A DNA stretch of 64,000 nucleotides, taken from the NCBI GenBank assembly GCA_947626985.1, contig CANQUG010000004.1:1-64000 (forward strand), in the 5' to 3' direction. This DNA is from an uncultured Lachnospiraceae bacterium (GTDB taxonomy: Bacteria; Bacillota; Clostridia; Lachnospirales; Lachnospiraceae). Numbering within the stretch: the stretch's first letter is position 1; each line of letters starts with the position of its first letter. The notes beneath the pieces were generated by a model. It was not told the origin of the DNA. It ran no database searches and was given only the letters and a program-made list of their open reading frames with translations. This document shows, one piece after another, positions 11,879 to 19,755 of this stretch. The position numbers and the translations under genes were made by a program.

Positions 11879-14458
11879 TTAAATAAAATCAACAAATTCC
11901 CCAATATTGTTTTCTATTTTTTCTCTGTTTAATTTTCCATGATCAAAATATTTTTCACCATCATCTATATAAAACAGTTCTCCAATTTTATCGTTATAAA
12001 TCAAATCAGAATTCTTTTTTATTTGATAAATAAAATAGTTCATTTTACTCTTCACCATTGACAATTTCACTCTTTTCTCTGAATAGTCCATATGAAGATT
12101 TCTTAAAAGTTCCCCATACTCTTTCCAAATTTTTCTTCCATCTATTTCTTCTCCATTTTCGTCCAGCAGAACCCTTGCCAGATAAACAGACATGCTCCAG
12201 GTATTCTCCGAGATCAGATTCATTTCCCTTTTAACTTCAGGATAATCCAATCTGCTTACCTGATTCTGAAAGAAACTGATAAGCCCGCTGTCTCCCACAT
12301 TATTCACATGCGTCTGTTTTAAAACATCCAGAATCCTTCCATAATATTCCTGAAAATCTTTTTGAACCAGAAGCTCTCTCATTTCCGGATTCTCCAGCGT
12401 AAACTTCTTTTCCACCCGAATATCCTTATCTCTTCCATAAATTGCTTCAGGCTCATCTAATTTAAAGAAATATACCCATCCTTCCCGACGGCAGGAACGA
12501 TTAATCCTGCCTAAAAACTGCTCTTCGCTGTCCAGTTTTGAAATGTTTTTATATCCAATATCCATATCAATGTCTACTCCGGCCTCCACAACCTGCGTAG
12601 CCACCAGAATAATTGCCTGATTCGTTTTTTTAATTTTCTCCAATATCCTGCTTCGTTCAATCAGGCTGTCCTCGCCCGACATATATTCAATATCACAGGA
12701 AATCCTTTCATCCTGCTGCAATCGTTTAAAAAAAGCAGACGCTGTCGTTTTACTTATAAACTCAATTAAAATTTTCTTTCCTTCCAATGAAGATTTTGCA
12801 ATATGGTCCGCAAGAGCATCTTCCACATTAGTCTCCTTCATAAGCTCATATGAAATTTTCACTCGTTCCCTGAAGCAGGGATTAAAAAAATATTTTTCTT
12901 TTTGGGTCATCAGTCTGATCGCAGGATATGTATCAGCCGATAACAAGTCTAAATCCGGCAGAGTCGCAGACATAATTAAAATTTTCATATTTAAAAGATA
13001 AGACAGTTCTTTTAAAAAAAAGATAATCTCTCCCCACAGAGCATTTTTATAGCTTTGTATTTCGTCCAATACTACCACACTGTTCATTAATTGATGAAAT
13101 CCAAATGCTGATTCCTTCGTATCCCCAAACAATGTTTCAAACAAATTTACATGCGTAGATACAATCATTGGATAATTTAAAAACTGCCGATCCAGCAAAG
13201 CCTTCTGATAATAGAATGGAAGCTCAGAATCCAGTGCATCACGTTCCTCCATGCTCATTTTAATCGGAGTAAGAGAATTAATGACTGCAATGTTGTCCAG
13301 AATCTCCGGATTATTTTCAAATATCTTCTGCAGACTGTTCATATTCTGTTCTACCAACGTATTAAAAGGATAGATATAATAGATTTTCTTCAACCTTGAA
13401 TCTGCCTTCATCAGCTGAAAACTTAAATCCACAGCTGTATTACTTTTCCCGCTCCCTGTAGGAGCTTCCAGAAAAAAGAGTGTTTCCCGGAAGTGTTCTT
13501 TTAAGACAGACTCCGCGTCCAGCAACATTTCTGTTCTTAACTGATCAATCGCTGTTTTTTGCCTCAAATTGTTCTCCGGTCCAAGATAAATATTCTTTTG
13601 ATATATTCGTATTTTTTTCATGAGGCCGGTATCTTCATATATACGAATCCATTCGGAAATTTTATCTAAATTTCCCAATTGAGTTACTTTCATACCAGAC
13701 TCGAACTCTGACGTTGCATAATAATCGCTCGCTAACAGTACAGAATATAATATTTTACTATAAACGTACAGGGAAATACCCTGCTCTATCGACAAAGTTC
13801 TGATATTTTTTTCCATATCTTTGACCCTGCCTCTGAGCATATCCCCTCTCAGAGAAAAATTCCCCCGATAGACAGTACATTTTCTCTGCTGAAATACCTC
13901 CGCAATATCCTGTCCAATTCCATCTTTTAATTCATTCAGAAATTTCTCAAACGCTTGCAGATCACTGTGATGTCTCGCTATAATATATGCATTGCAAAAT
14001 ATCATCTGCCTCAGCACTTTTTTATCTGTTTTACTAACTGCAGTACGTTTCATTTCATTAAAAAAATAATCTATATACAATACAGAAGATATTAAGGAAT
14101 GTCTGCTGGACACACAAAAAAACTCTCCCTGATCTTTAATGCAATAGTTTTTCATCTTTTCATTCTGGAACTTTGGATTGATTTTTCCCACATCATGAAA
14201 AAGTGGAATTCCCCGAATCATCTCCTTCAGACATTTTTTCCCTTCTGGCGTCAGTTCCGGGCATATTCTCCTGCAAAAACGTTCCAGAAACTCTTCCATG
14301 CCTTTTTCTTTCCAGACATCACTGAAATATCCTTCCGTCAGACGGATATGTTCCAAAAGCTTTTCTCTTTTAATGACCTCTCCCTTATTATTTTCTGAAA
14401 TATGAGCTTCATACTGATCTATATCTTTTATCAGACATTCTATCGTTTTAATATCCAT
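11879..14458 (-). CDS. cas3: CRISPR-associated helicase-nuclease Cas3 (HD + SF2)
   Basis: About 859 aa. The N-terminal HD nuclease is marked by LFHDVGKINPKF (His88-Asp89) and ARHHSDL. The SF2 helicase follows with Walker A EAPTGSGKS, a DEIQ motif II within VVLDEIQSY, motif III MSATLPD, and motifs V-VI VATQVVEAGVDID and QFLGRINRSCRR. Cascade recruits Cas3 to nick and unwind the target strand. An upstream in-frame ATG at 14473 is part of GAGGTGGG, the ribosome site for the ATG at 14458, so the latter is chosen. A strong terminator-like hairpin lies just upstream (14491-14524), which may lower cas3 and adaptation-gene expression relative to the Cascade genes. Confidence 0.96.
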   Translation of the reverse strand: MDIKTIECLIKDIDQYEAHISENNKGEVIKREKLLEHIRLTEGYFSDVWKEKGMEEFLERFCRRICPELTPEGKKCLKEMIRGIPLFHDVGKINPKFQNEKMKNYCIKDQGEFFCVSSRHSLISSVLYIDYFFNEMKRTAVSKTDKKVLRQMIFCNAYIIARHHSDLQAFEKFLNELKDGIGQDIAEVFQQRKCTVYRGNFSLRGDMLRGRVKDMEKNIRTLSIEQGISLYVYSKILYSVLLASDYYATSEFESGMKVTQLGNLDKISEWIRIYEDTGLMKKIRIYQKNIYLGPENNLRQKTAIDQLRTEMLLDAESVLKEHFRETLFFLEAPTGSGKSNTAVDLSFQLMKADSRLKKIYYIYPFNTLVEQNMNSLQKIFENNPEILDNIAVINSLTPIKMSMEERDALDSELPFYYQKALLDRQFLNYPMIVSTHVNLFETLFGDTKESAFGFHQLMNSVVVLDEIQSYKNALWGEIIFFLKELSYLLNMKILIMSATLPDLDLLSADTYPAIRLMTQKEKYFFNPCFRERVKISYELMKETNVEDALADHIAKSSLEGKKILIEFISKTTASAFFKRLQQDERISCDIEYMSGEDSLIERSRILEKIKKTNQAIILVATQVVEAGVDIDMDIGYKNISKLDSEEQFLGRINRSCRREGWVYFFKLDEPEAIYGRDKDIRVEKKFTLENPEMRELLVQKDFQEYYGRILDVLKQTHVNNVGDSGLISFFQNQVSRLDYPEVKREMNLISENTWSMSVYLARVLLDENGEEIDGRKIWKEYGELLRNLHMDYSEKRVKLSMVKSKMNYFIYQIKKNSDLIYNDKIGELFYIDDGEKYFDHGKLNREKIENNIGEFVDFI

Positions 14459-14490
14459 ACTTACCCACCTCATTATCTATTTTTTTATAC

Positions 14491-14524
14491 AAAAGAGGGA
14501 TCCAGACTGCCAGATCCCTCTTTT
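14491..14524 (-). terminator. Intra-operon terminator-like hairpin between cas5 and cas3
   Basis: AAAAGAGGGATC (14491-14502) and GATCCCTCTTTT (14513-14524) form a perfect 12-bp stem with a 10-nt loop, and the minus-strand transcript leaves the stem in a short T-run. It lies inside the otherwise tightly packed cas operon, so it is better read as an attenuator separating the Cascade genes from cas3-cas4-cas1-cas2 than as the operon end. Confidence 0.7.
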
Positions 14525-14560
14525 TTCGTCAAAACGTTTTATCAGCCGCCCTAGAGCTTC

Positions 14561-15355
14561 TTAGTAGAACACAATCCTTCTTCCATCCTCCAGCTGATAA
14601 ATCGGGATATCACTTACCTTCATAAAGGCGTTTGTGTATAAAAAATCCTGTATCAGATAATTATTGGTCCAACCATCCATTCCATACGGCAGTGCCTCCT
14701 GATATTTAAAACTGTCCCACACATCTGTCTCTCCCTGTTCCTCCAGTTCCATCTTATCATCTTCATCCAGATCAGCGATACTTATCCTGTTTTTCGGCGT
14801 GAGACACCCCAGTCTTCCGAATTCAAAAAATACTTCTTCCGTCTGCTCCACAGTGATCGCTGTAATATCTGCAGGATGATCATTTCTGCCCAAATATGGA
14901 TAATACACACAGGTTCGATTGCATATGGCATCGCGAATTTTTTTCGCTTCCCTGCAATCAACTAGAAGGCAGATTTCCCAGGCAGGATTTTCCAGCCATT
15001 GTTCTTTAACAATCAGATTACCTCCAAGTTCCCGCGAAGCATACCCTACAGAATTATTAAAATACTGTATTTTTTTGGGAATTAACCCTTTGCTTTCGCG
15101 AAAAGGAAGAATAGAAATTTTCAGGTCCTGCAGCCGCTCGTAAAATTCCGGATAGCCAAATGCCAAAGTCTCCTGCCCTTTTCTTTTCCCCGATTCCTGC
15201 ATCTGCGTATAACCGCCATACCCAAGAATCGCCCCAAATATGCCAAGGAGCGCTACCTTGTGTATATTGCCATATGTAAAATAGCAGTATGAATTCATTT
15301 CCGGTTTCCGGAAACAGGCATTACGCCCACTCAGCGTAAATTTCAGTATTTCCAT
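14561..15355 (-). CDS. cas5: Cascade subunit Cas5 (type I-B)
   Basis: 264 aa. The N-terminus MEILKFTLSGRNACFRKPEM is the typical first strand and FRKPE loop of Cas5b/Cas5h proteins, which cap the 5' handle of the crRNA and hold the large subunit. The ATG lies 2 nt after the cas7 stop, so the genes are coupled. The body has no motif I can assign to catalysis, as expected when a separate Cas6 does the processing. Confidence 0.92.
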   Translation of the reverse strand: MEILKFTLSGRNACFRKPEMNSYCYFTYGNIHKVALLGIFGAILGYGGYTQMQESGKRKGQETLAFGYPEFYERLQDLKISILPFRESKGLIPKKIQYFNNSVGYASRELGGNLIVKEQWLENPAWEICLLVDCREAKKIRDAICNRTCVYYPYLGRNDHPADITAITVEQTEEVFFEFGRLGCLTPKNRISIADLDEDDKMELEEQGETDVWDSFKYQEALPYGMDGWTNNYLIQDFLYTNAFMKVSDIPIYQLEDGRRIVFY

Positions 15356-15357
15356 AC

Positions 15358-16326
15358 TTATACCTCATTCATTGTGCGGATATCATAAAGTTTCATACAT
15401 TCCGCACCTTTCAGTTCTGTGGTATAGGGATTATAATACACATCCATTTTCAGAATTCTGTCTTTCATTGCTTCTAAAATCTCCGTACAGTTCAGGTTAA
15501 TCACATTTTTCTTCTCACCTTTTTCAAACTCGATATATTCCGACAAATTCGGAAGATACGTGTCCGGTGTTGTTTCCACAAACAGAGCAAACTCATTTTC
15601 GCATCCTACTTTAGAATTCGTGGCAAACGCAGTAGCCGACACCAGGGCAGTTCTTCTGAAATTCTGATAATCCTCCTCTGTATATCCCTCTGTAACTCCA
15701 AGTTCTTTAAATTCCTTATAAGCCAGCGGATTAATCACAAAAGGATAGAAATAGTGCGCTTCATTGCTGACAATCTTTGTTCCCAAAGTTGAATTCTTTG
15801 CTTCTTCTTTTTCACCTTCACCTTCATTTGAAGAATTGGATTTATCTTTTTTAGCTGTCCGGAACGGGGACAAAATCTGCTGTTCTTCCGGGTTTGTTCC
15901 AGAATATTTATTAAAGCCCTGTCCAATCTGCACTGCTCCGGTAATCGAGATATTACTTCCTGATTCGGCAAAAGTAGCTCCAAAATTCTTCACATCTACC
16001 GCCGACATCAGATTCGTCAGTACCTCTTTAACATTTTTACAATTCTTCAAATCCTTTACCTGAAACAGCTGCTCATACCGTTCCTTCAAAGTTTTAGGAA
16101 TCAGTGTTACTTCCCCTTTTTTTCCTTCGTCCGAAAGCTTCATGGACTTTATATACAATACTTTTTTTCCTTCATCATCCCACATCTTTTTCATCGGGTA
16201 TTTTAATGCTTTATCGCTTCCAAACGTTTCACCATCACTTGTTGTCTTGGGATATCCGGAAAAATCTGCATTCCAGTTTGCCATAACAGAAGAAATCCCC
16301 AATACTCCATACACTCGTTTATTCAT
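15358..16326 (-). CDS. cas7: Cascade backbone subunit Cas7 (type I-B)
   Basis: 322 aa. The N-terminus MNKRVYGVLGISSVMANWNA with NADFSGYP is characteristic of the Cas7b (Csh2/DevR-like) backbone proteins that polymerise along the spacer part of the crRNA and displace every sixth base. A charged, low-complexity insertion (SNSSNEGEGEKEEAKNST, about residues 168-185) probably forms an exposed loop. It is separated from cas8b by 1 nt and from cas5 by 2 nt, in the standard I-B order. The every-sixth-base geometry of this family matters for the pseudo-guide upstream of the operon. Confidence 0.93.
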   Translation of the reverse strand: MNKRVYGVLGISSVMANWNADFSGYPKTTSDGETFGSDKALKYPMKKMWDDEGKKVLYIKSMKLSDEGKKGEVTLIPKTLKERYEQLFQVKDLKNCKNVKEVLTNLMSAVDVKNFGATFAESGSNISITGAVQIGQGFNKYSGTNPEEQQILSPFRTAKKDKSNSSNEGEGEKEEAKNSTLGTKIVSNEAHYFYPFVINPLAYKEFKELGVTEGYTEEDYQNFRRTALVSATAFATNSKVGCENEFALFVETTPDTYLPNLSEYIEFEKGEKKNVINLNCTEILEAMKDRILKMDVYYNPYTTELKGAECMKLYDIRTMNEV

Positions 16327-16327
16327 T

Positions 16328-18172
16328 TTACTTTTCCTCCTTCATATAAATCAAATTATCACATGCATATCCTAAAATAATCATTTCCTGGTCAATTTTT
16401 CCATCCGGAATATAGCCTTCCACCAGAGCAAGCAAATTCTTCACTCTTCTGTCCATATCCGATATCGAATAATTATATTTTTTATAAAGCTGCAGGATCC
16501 GCGACTTTATCATTACATCAGACTTTGCATTCAAAAAAGGATTCAGCAGCGACTGGTTCCTGTCCTTTGACCGGTTCAGTGAAATCAGATATGCCGCCAG
16601 CTGTCCTACCGCATAAAAATACTCATCGTCATTTTCCAACGGAATTGTCTCTTTTGCTCTGATTTTCAGTTTCAGGGATTCCTTAATCCCGCTTATTGTT
16701 TCCGCCATATTAATTTTTCCTCCTGAAAAATAGTTTCTAAATGAATAACGCAGATCCAGCTGCCAAAGTACACGCTCACGGTATCTATTCAACAGATTTC
16801 CTTTTATCAGATTTATAGATACTTTCTCCAATATATTCTGAAATCCCCTGTCGATTCCCTTATATACCCAGTCGAATATGGCATCTCTTGCAAGGATCAC
16901 ACTCTGCTTCAGTATTTCGTCGTTAATAGTTATTTCACTAACATTCACGTAATAATTTCCTGACAGATAATTAGAAAAAAACACCGTATTAATTAATTCT
17001 CCCACCTGAATTCTGCTGTCATAAGTACCATACTTATCCCCATATTCTCGATGTTTGTCATACTTTGCACCTAAAATTGGTTCAAAATTGAATTTAGGTT
17101 CCATTTTGGTCTTATAGTCTGTGATATTATCCTGGTTTTGTATTTCCGCCTCATTCTTACCTTTCTGTATCCTGATATAATATCCTGACTCCATGCTGTC
17201 AGGTGCTTTCCCATTCTCAAATCCATTTATCTCTCGAGCAGCAGTATCCACATATATATTGTACTTCCTGGCTGAAGCAAAATTCATCAAAAGATCAAAG
17301 AACTGTTTTTGAAACAAAACTTTATCACTGTCCAGTAAATATGACGCCGGGTATTTTCTTGTTTTAAAGGAAAGCAATGGTTTCTTGGCATTCATTCCCA
17401 GATTATTATCCGGCAAACCATAAATTCTGTTTTCTATTTCTATATTATAATCATTGCTGTTATAAATATTAGGAAGAAAATATCTTCTTCCCTCTTTTTC
17501 ATAAAGTGCATTATCCTCCTTAAAAAATATTTTCAGATAATCCTTCCGACTGAAATCCACAACATCGTTTAAAGCAAAAATATGTTCTTTGATCCATATT
17601 CTCTTTTTTTCAATTTCTTCTTCAGGAGGAGCACCTTCCATCTCCTCGAACATCTTGCAAATTCTGCTTGCTTCTTTAGTTTTTTTATATTTTTTCTCTA
17701 AAGGATTTTTCAGAACGTCATAATATCCGTCAATAATCTCTTCCGTAAGTTTCCCGGAAACAATACTGTCCTTTTTTACCCAAAATGACAGATAATTATT
17801 CGAATGAATCACTTTCTTGGAATCTACCGGTTTATTCATGGAAACTAACCGACTCTGATAATCATAATTACAGATATCACGGAAACTGCTCTGACCAGCT
17901 ATCAGGGTATTAGTTTTCTTATCCATCCTGATATCTACATTCTCAATTATTCTCCCATCCTTCGCTACGATCAGATAAGTTCCAGCCGCTGGAATATAGT
18001 CATCCAGAATCAGCTTTGGCCCCTTTTTATCCAGTTCATCCCTGAAAACATCCAAACATTCCTGTATCACAGGAAAATCACCTCCCTTATATGTTCTTTT
18101 TACCTTGAAGAACCGAACAGATATAACCCGCCTGTCTGCGTCTGTCCGCTTCCACTCAGTTCTTAACTCCAC
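16328..18172 (-). CDS. cas8b: Cascade large subunit Cas8b
   Basis: 614 aa. Identification rests on size, position between cas6 and cas7, and overall similarity to the Csh1/TM1802-type large subunit; I cannot point to a catalytic motif, as the family has none. Large subunits read the PAM and recruit Cas3. The start is a GTG that overlaps the last 10 nt of cas6. No clear ribosome site precedes it, so it probably depends on translational coupling. No ATG occurs near the N-terminus; a later start is possible but would remove conserved-looking sequence. Confidence 0.88.
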   Translation of the reverse strand: MELRTEWKRTDADRRVISVRFFKVKRTYKGGDFPVIQECLDVFRDELDKKGPKLILDDYIPAAGTYLIVAKDGRIIENVDIRMDKKTNTLIAGQSSFRDICNYDYQSRLVSMNKPVDSKKVIHSNNYLSFWVKKDSIVSGKLTEEIIDGYYDVLKNPLEKKYKKTKEASRICKMFEEMEGAPPEEEIEKKRIWIKEHIFALNDVVDFSRKDYLKIFFKEDNALYEKEGRRYFLPNIYNSNDYNIEIENRIYGLPDNNLGMNAKKPLLSFKTRKYPASYLLDSDKVLFQKQFFDLLMNFASARKYNIYVDTAAREINGFENGKAPDSMESGYYIRIQKGKNEAEIQNQDNITDYKTKMEPKFNFEPILGAKYDKHREYGDKYGTYDSRIQVGELINTVFFSNYLSGNYYVNVSEITINDEILKQSVILARDAIFDWVYKGIDRGFQNILEKVSINLIKGNLLNRYRERVLWQLDLRYSFRNYFSGGKINMAETISGIKESLKLKIRAKETIPLENDDEYFYAVGQLAAYLISLNRSKDRNQSLLNPFLNAKSDVMIKSRILQLYKKYNYSISDMDRRVKNLLALVEGYIPDGKIDQEMIILGYACDNLIYMKEEK

Positions 18173-18855
18173 CGATAATTAACAAACCCGGCGCCTCGGC
18201 TGTTCATTTCTGCCACCCCTGTTCCCAATGACAGGTATGCCAGCTTCTGAGCTGTCTCATTGTCAGCGATCTGGAGCCGTATCTTATCGCCAAGCAGACG
18301 AATATTCTTATACTTCATTACAATAGGACCTTCATTCATAAATTCGAGCAAAGTATAAAGTTCAAAATCTTCCCGCAGTTTCTCTCCATAAAGAACATTC
18401 CATTTCTTGATCAGATTTACTTTAATTCTCTCCTCAAATGATTCCAAAGTCATATTTTTTCTCCAGTATCCTCCGTCAGTTTTCAGAATCACCGGAGTCA
18501 AAGTATAAATGCAATCAATCCATCTCTCAGGAATAATCCGTATCTCGGCAGTCAAACCCTTCATTTCCTGCGTATAATGATTGACACATACTTCCTGAAA
18601 ATGTTTCGCCAATTTCGAATCAACTGTCCGTATTGTGACCGTATAAATCCTCCCTTCTTTATAGACTTTGTCCTTTTCCAACGGATATGGAAGATCAAAG
18701 CAATACCCTTTGAAGCGATTTTCCTCGTGCATCTGCAGCAGCTCATCTATCCCGCCGAAGCTTTGATCGATAAATGACGCGAGTTTTTCCTGAACCTTAT
18801 CAGCAGGAATGAAAGTCAGGAAATAAAGTTTCAATCGAATCTGATATATGCGCAT
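18163..18855 (-). CDS. cas6: CRISPR RNA endoribonuclease Cas6
   Basis: 230 aa. Ends in the glycine-rich loop signature LGTGVAEMNSRGAGFVN (about residues 210-226) that identifies Cas6. It cuts the pre-crRNA at the base of the repeat stem and leaves the 8-nt ATTTGAAT handle. Ribosome site AGGAGG lies 6 nt before the ATG. It overlaps cas8b by 10 nt and follows the 146-aa gene by 11 nt. The same stem and handle occur in the degenerate repeats at 19524-19611, so this enzyme should also process that RNA. Confidence 0.95.
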   Translation of the reverse strand: MRIYQIRLKLYFLTFIPADKVQEKLASFIDQSFGGIDELLQMHEENRFKGYCFDLPYPLEKDKVYKEGRIYTVTIRTVDSKLAKHFQEVCVNHYTQEMKGLTAEIRIIPERWIDCIYTLTPVILKTDGGYWRKNMTLESFEERIKVNLIKKWNVLYGEKLREDFELYTLLEFMNEGPIVMKYKNIRLLGDKIRLQIADNETAQKLAYLSLGTGVAEMNSRGAGFVNYRWS

Positions 18856-18866
18856 TTTCGTTCCTC

Positions 18867-19307
18867 CTATAAAATTTCTCCTTCCTTATAGCATGCCGCT
18901 ATATATTCACGCGACTGGTAATAAACAGCAATATTATAATCACTTAAAAACCGATCAATCCATGACTGATAGACATTCATCAATGTATCAATAATAGATT
19001 CATCTTCTCCTACATCCTCTATTAATCTTTCATAAACTTCGCCTATGGTCCAATAATCCGGAACTGTATATCTGCACTCCTTTTCATTGTCAAAGTCTCC
19101 TTTTTGGATCCGGCATTTTTCAATAAATTCATCAGCCACCTTTTCAATTGGCTCGCAATGAAAAACATCTGCATATTTATATACACGTTCAATTGTTTCT
19201 TTTCCCAGCTGTTTAACCACCTCCTTACGACGTCTTTTTACAGTCCGTCCTATATATTCGATAAGACTGCACGTATAAAACAAATTATTATTATTCTTTT
19301 CAGCCAT
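18867..19307 (-). CDS. Uncharacterised 146-aa protein at the head of the cas operon
   Basis: I do not recognise a named family. The protein is alpha-helical and soluble in appearance, without membrane segments or signal peptide. It begins MAEKNNNNLFYTCSLIEYIG and contains RRRKEVVKQLG, a stretch ADVFHCEPIEKVADEFIEK and a C-terminal QSWIDRFLSDYN segment. My impression is of a small conserved Firmicute family, but I cannot name it. A TTG at 19328 is in frame, but AAAGGAG fits the ATG at 19307 and forms part of that longer frame, so 19307 is chosen. It is the first gene after the consensus cas promoter and is 11 nt from cas6, so it is co-transcribed with Cascade. A role as a Cascade accessory, regulator or guarded factor is only a guess from position. 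Confidence 0.75.
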   Translation of the reverse strand: MAEKNNNNLFYTCSLIEYIGRTVKRRRKEVVKQLGKETIERVYKYADVFHCEPIEKVADEFIEKCRIQKGDFDNEKECRYTVPDYWTIGEVYERLIEDVGEDESIIDTLMNVYQSWIDRFLSDYNIAVYYQSREYIAACYKEGEIL

Positions 19308-19403
19308 GGACTTTATAGCTCCTTTCAAATTTTAATGTGCTCAATCTTCCAATATATAGAATCAATTTCTATTTACGAATCCTGGTTATCTGTGTTTTCT
19401 TCG

Positions 19404-19432
19404 ATTATAATACTGCTTTTTCAATATGTCAA
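19404..19432 (-). promoter_or_regulatory. cas operon promoter, perfect consensus
   Basis: On the minus strand TTGACA (19427-19432) and TATAAT (19404-19409) are separated by exactly 17 bp, a textbook vegetative promoter. Transcription would start near 19397, about 90 nt before the 146-aa gene. A promoter this strong in front of cas genes normally implies a repressor; the pseudo-guide target at 19443-19457 lies immediately upstream of the -35 box. Confidence 0.9.
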
Positions 19433-19442
19433 TGAATTTCTT

Positions 19443-19457
19443 ACAATATCTTGTCAT
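19443..19457 (-). promoter_or_regulatory. Predicted Cascade operator matching the pseudo-spacer seed
   Basis: The minus-strand sequence ATGACAAGATATTGT here matches the first 15 guide bases of the pseudo-spacer, ATGACCAGATAATGT, except at positions 6 and 12. Complementarity stops after 15. A bound complex covering 28-36 nt from 19457 would reach 19430-19422, over the -35 box of the cas promoter. The three bases 5' of the protospacer are TCG. The match is read directly; the operator role is inferred. Confidence 0.75.
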
Positions 19458-19464
19458 CGAGTTT

Positions 19465-19495
19465 TAAAAATAGTTCTCAAAACTGACCTTGAGAA
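19465..19495 (-). terminator. Terminator-like hairpin ending the pseudo-crRNA transcript
   Basis: On the minus strand TTCTCAA (19489-19495) and TTGAGAA (19474-19480) form a 7-bp stem with an 8-nt loop, followed by CTATTTTT. It lies between the second degenerate repeat and the cas promoter, so it would release a short RNA and keep its transcription apart from the cas operon. Confidence 0.6.
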
Positions 19496-19523
19496 TTTTC
19501 TGAATATTCTGATTCTACACCAT

Positions 19524-19611
19524 TTTCAAATACATCCAATGTTACTATTTATCATAATATCAGAACACATTATCTGGTCATATTCAAATACATCTTATGT
19601 TATTTTTCCAA
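19524..19611 (-). ncRNA. Candidate crRNA-like regulatory RNA (CreR/CreA type): two degenerate repeats and a 28-nt pseudo-spacer
   Basis: Pseudo-repeat 1 (19582-19611) and pseudo-repeat 2 (19524-19553) flank a 28-nt pseudo-spacer (19554-19581), shorter than the array spacers. On the transcribed minus strand both repeats keep the Cas6 stem ACAT/ATGT; the loop differs (AAG and TGG instead of GAG). Repeat 1 keeps the full handle ATTTGAAT that would form the 5' end of the mature RNA, while its 5' part, which processing discards, has decayed. Repeat 2 ends ATTTGAAA. This pattern of decay fits a functional crRNA-like guide rather than a dying array. Families with this layout are the CreA antitoxin RNAs and Cas-regulating CreR RNAs. 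I find no convincing own promoter upstream; GATAAT near 19641-19648 is the best weak candidate. Confidence 0.8.
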
Positions 19612-19655
19612 TTCCTTTATCAAACAGTGAAACACTGCCATTATCCCCAGTACCA

Positions 19656-19690
19656 GCGCCTCCAATGCAGGAGGACAGCAATGGAGGCGC
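19656..19690. other. Hairpin between adh and the pseudo-crRNA locus
   Basis: GCGCCTCCA (19656-19664) and TGGAGGCGC (19682-19690) are perfect 9-bp arms with a further inner TGC/GCA pair. No T-run follows on the minus strand, so it is not a standard terminator for the alcohol dehydrogenase gene that ends at 19756, though it may slow read-through into the pseudo-crRNA. Confidence 0.5.
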
Positions 19691-19755
19691 AAAAATCAAA
19701 GTTTCTCTCAATAGAAATCACACAATCCATGCCGCCGCATTTGATCGCCGCACAT

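Noticed and set aside
19308-19611. A CreTA toxin-antitoxin module instead of cas autorepression
   Set aside because: No small toxin frame follows the targeted promoter; the promoter leads directly into the 146-aa gene and cas6. The 146-aa protein as toxin cannot be excluded but has no support.
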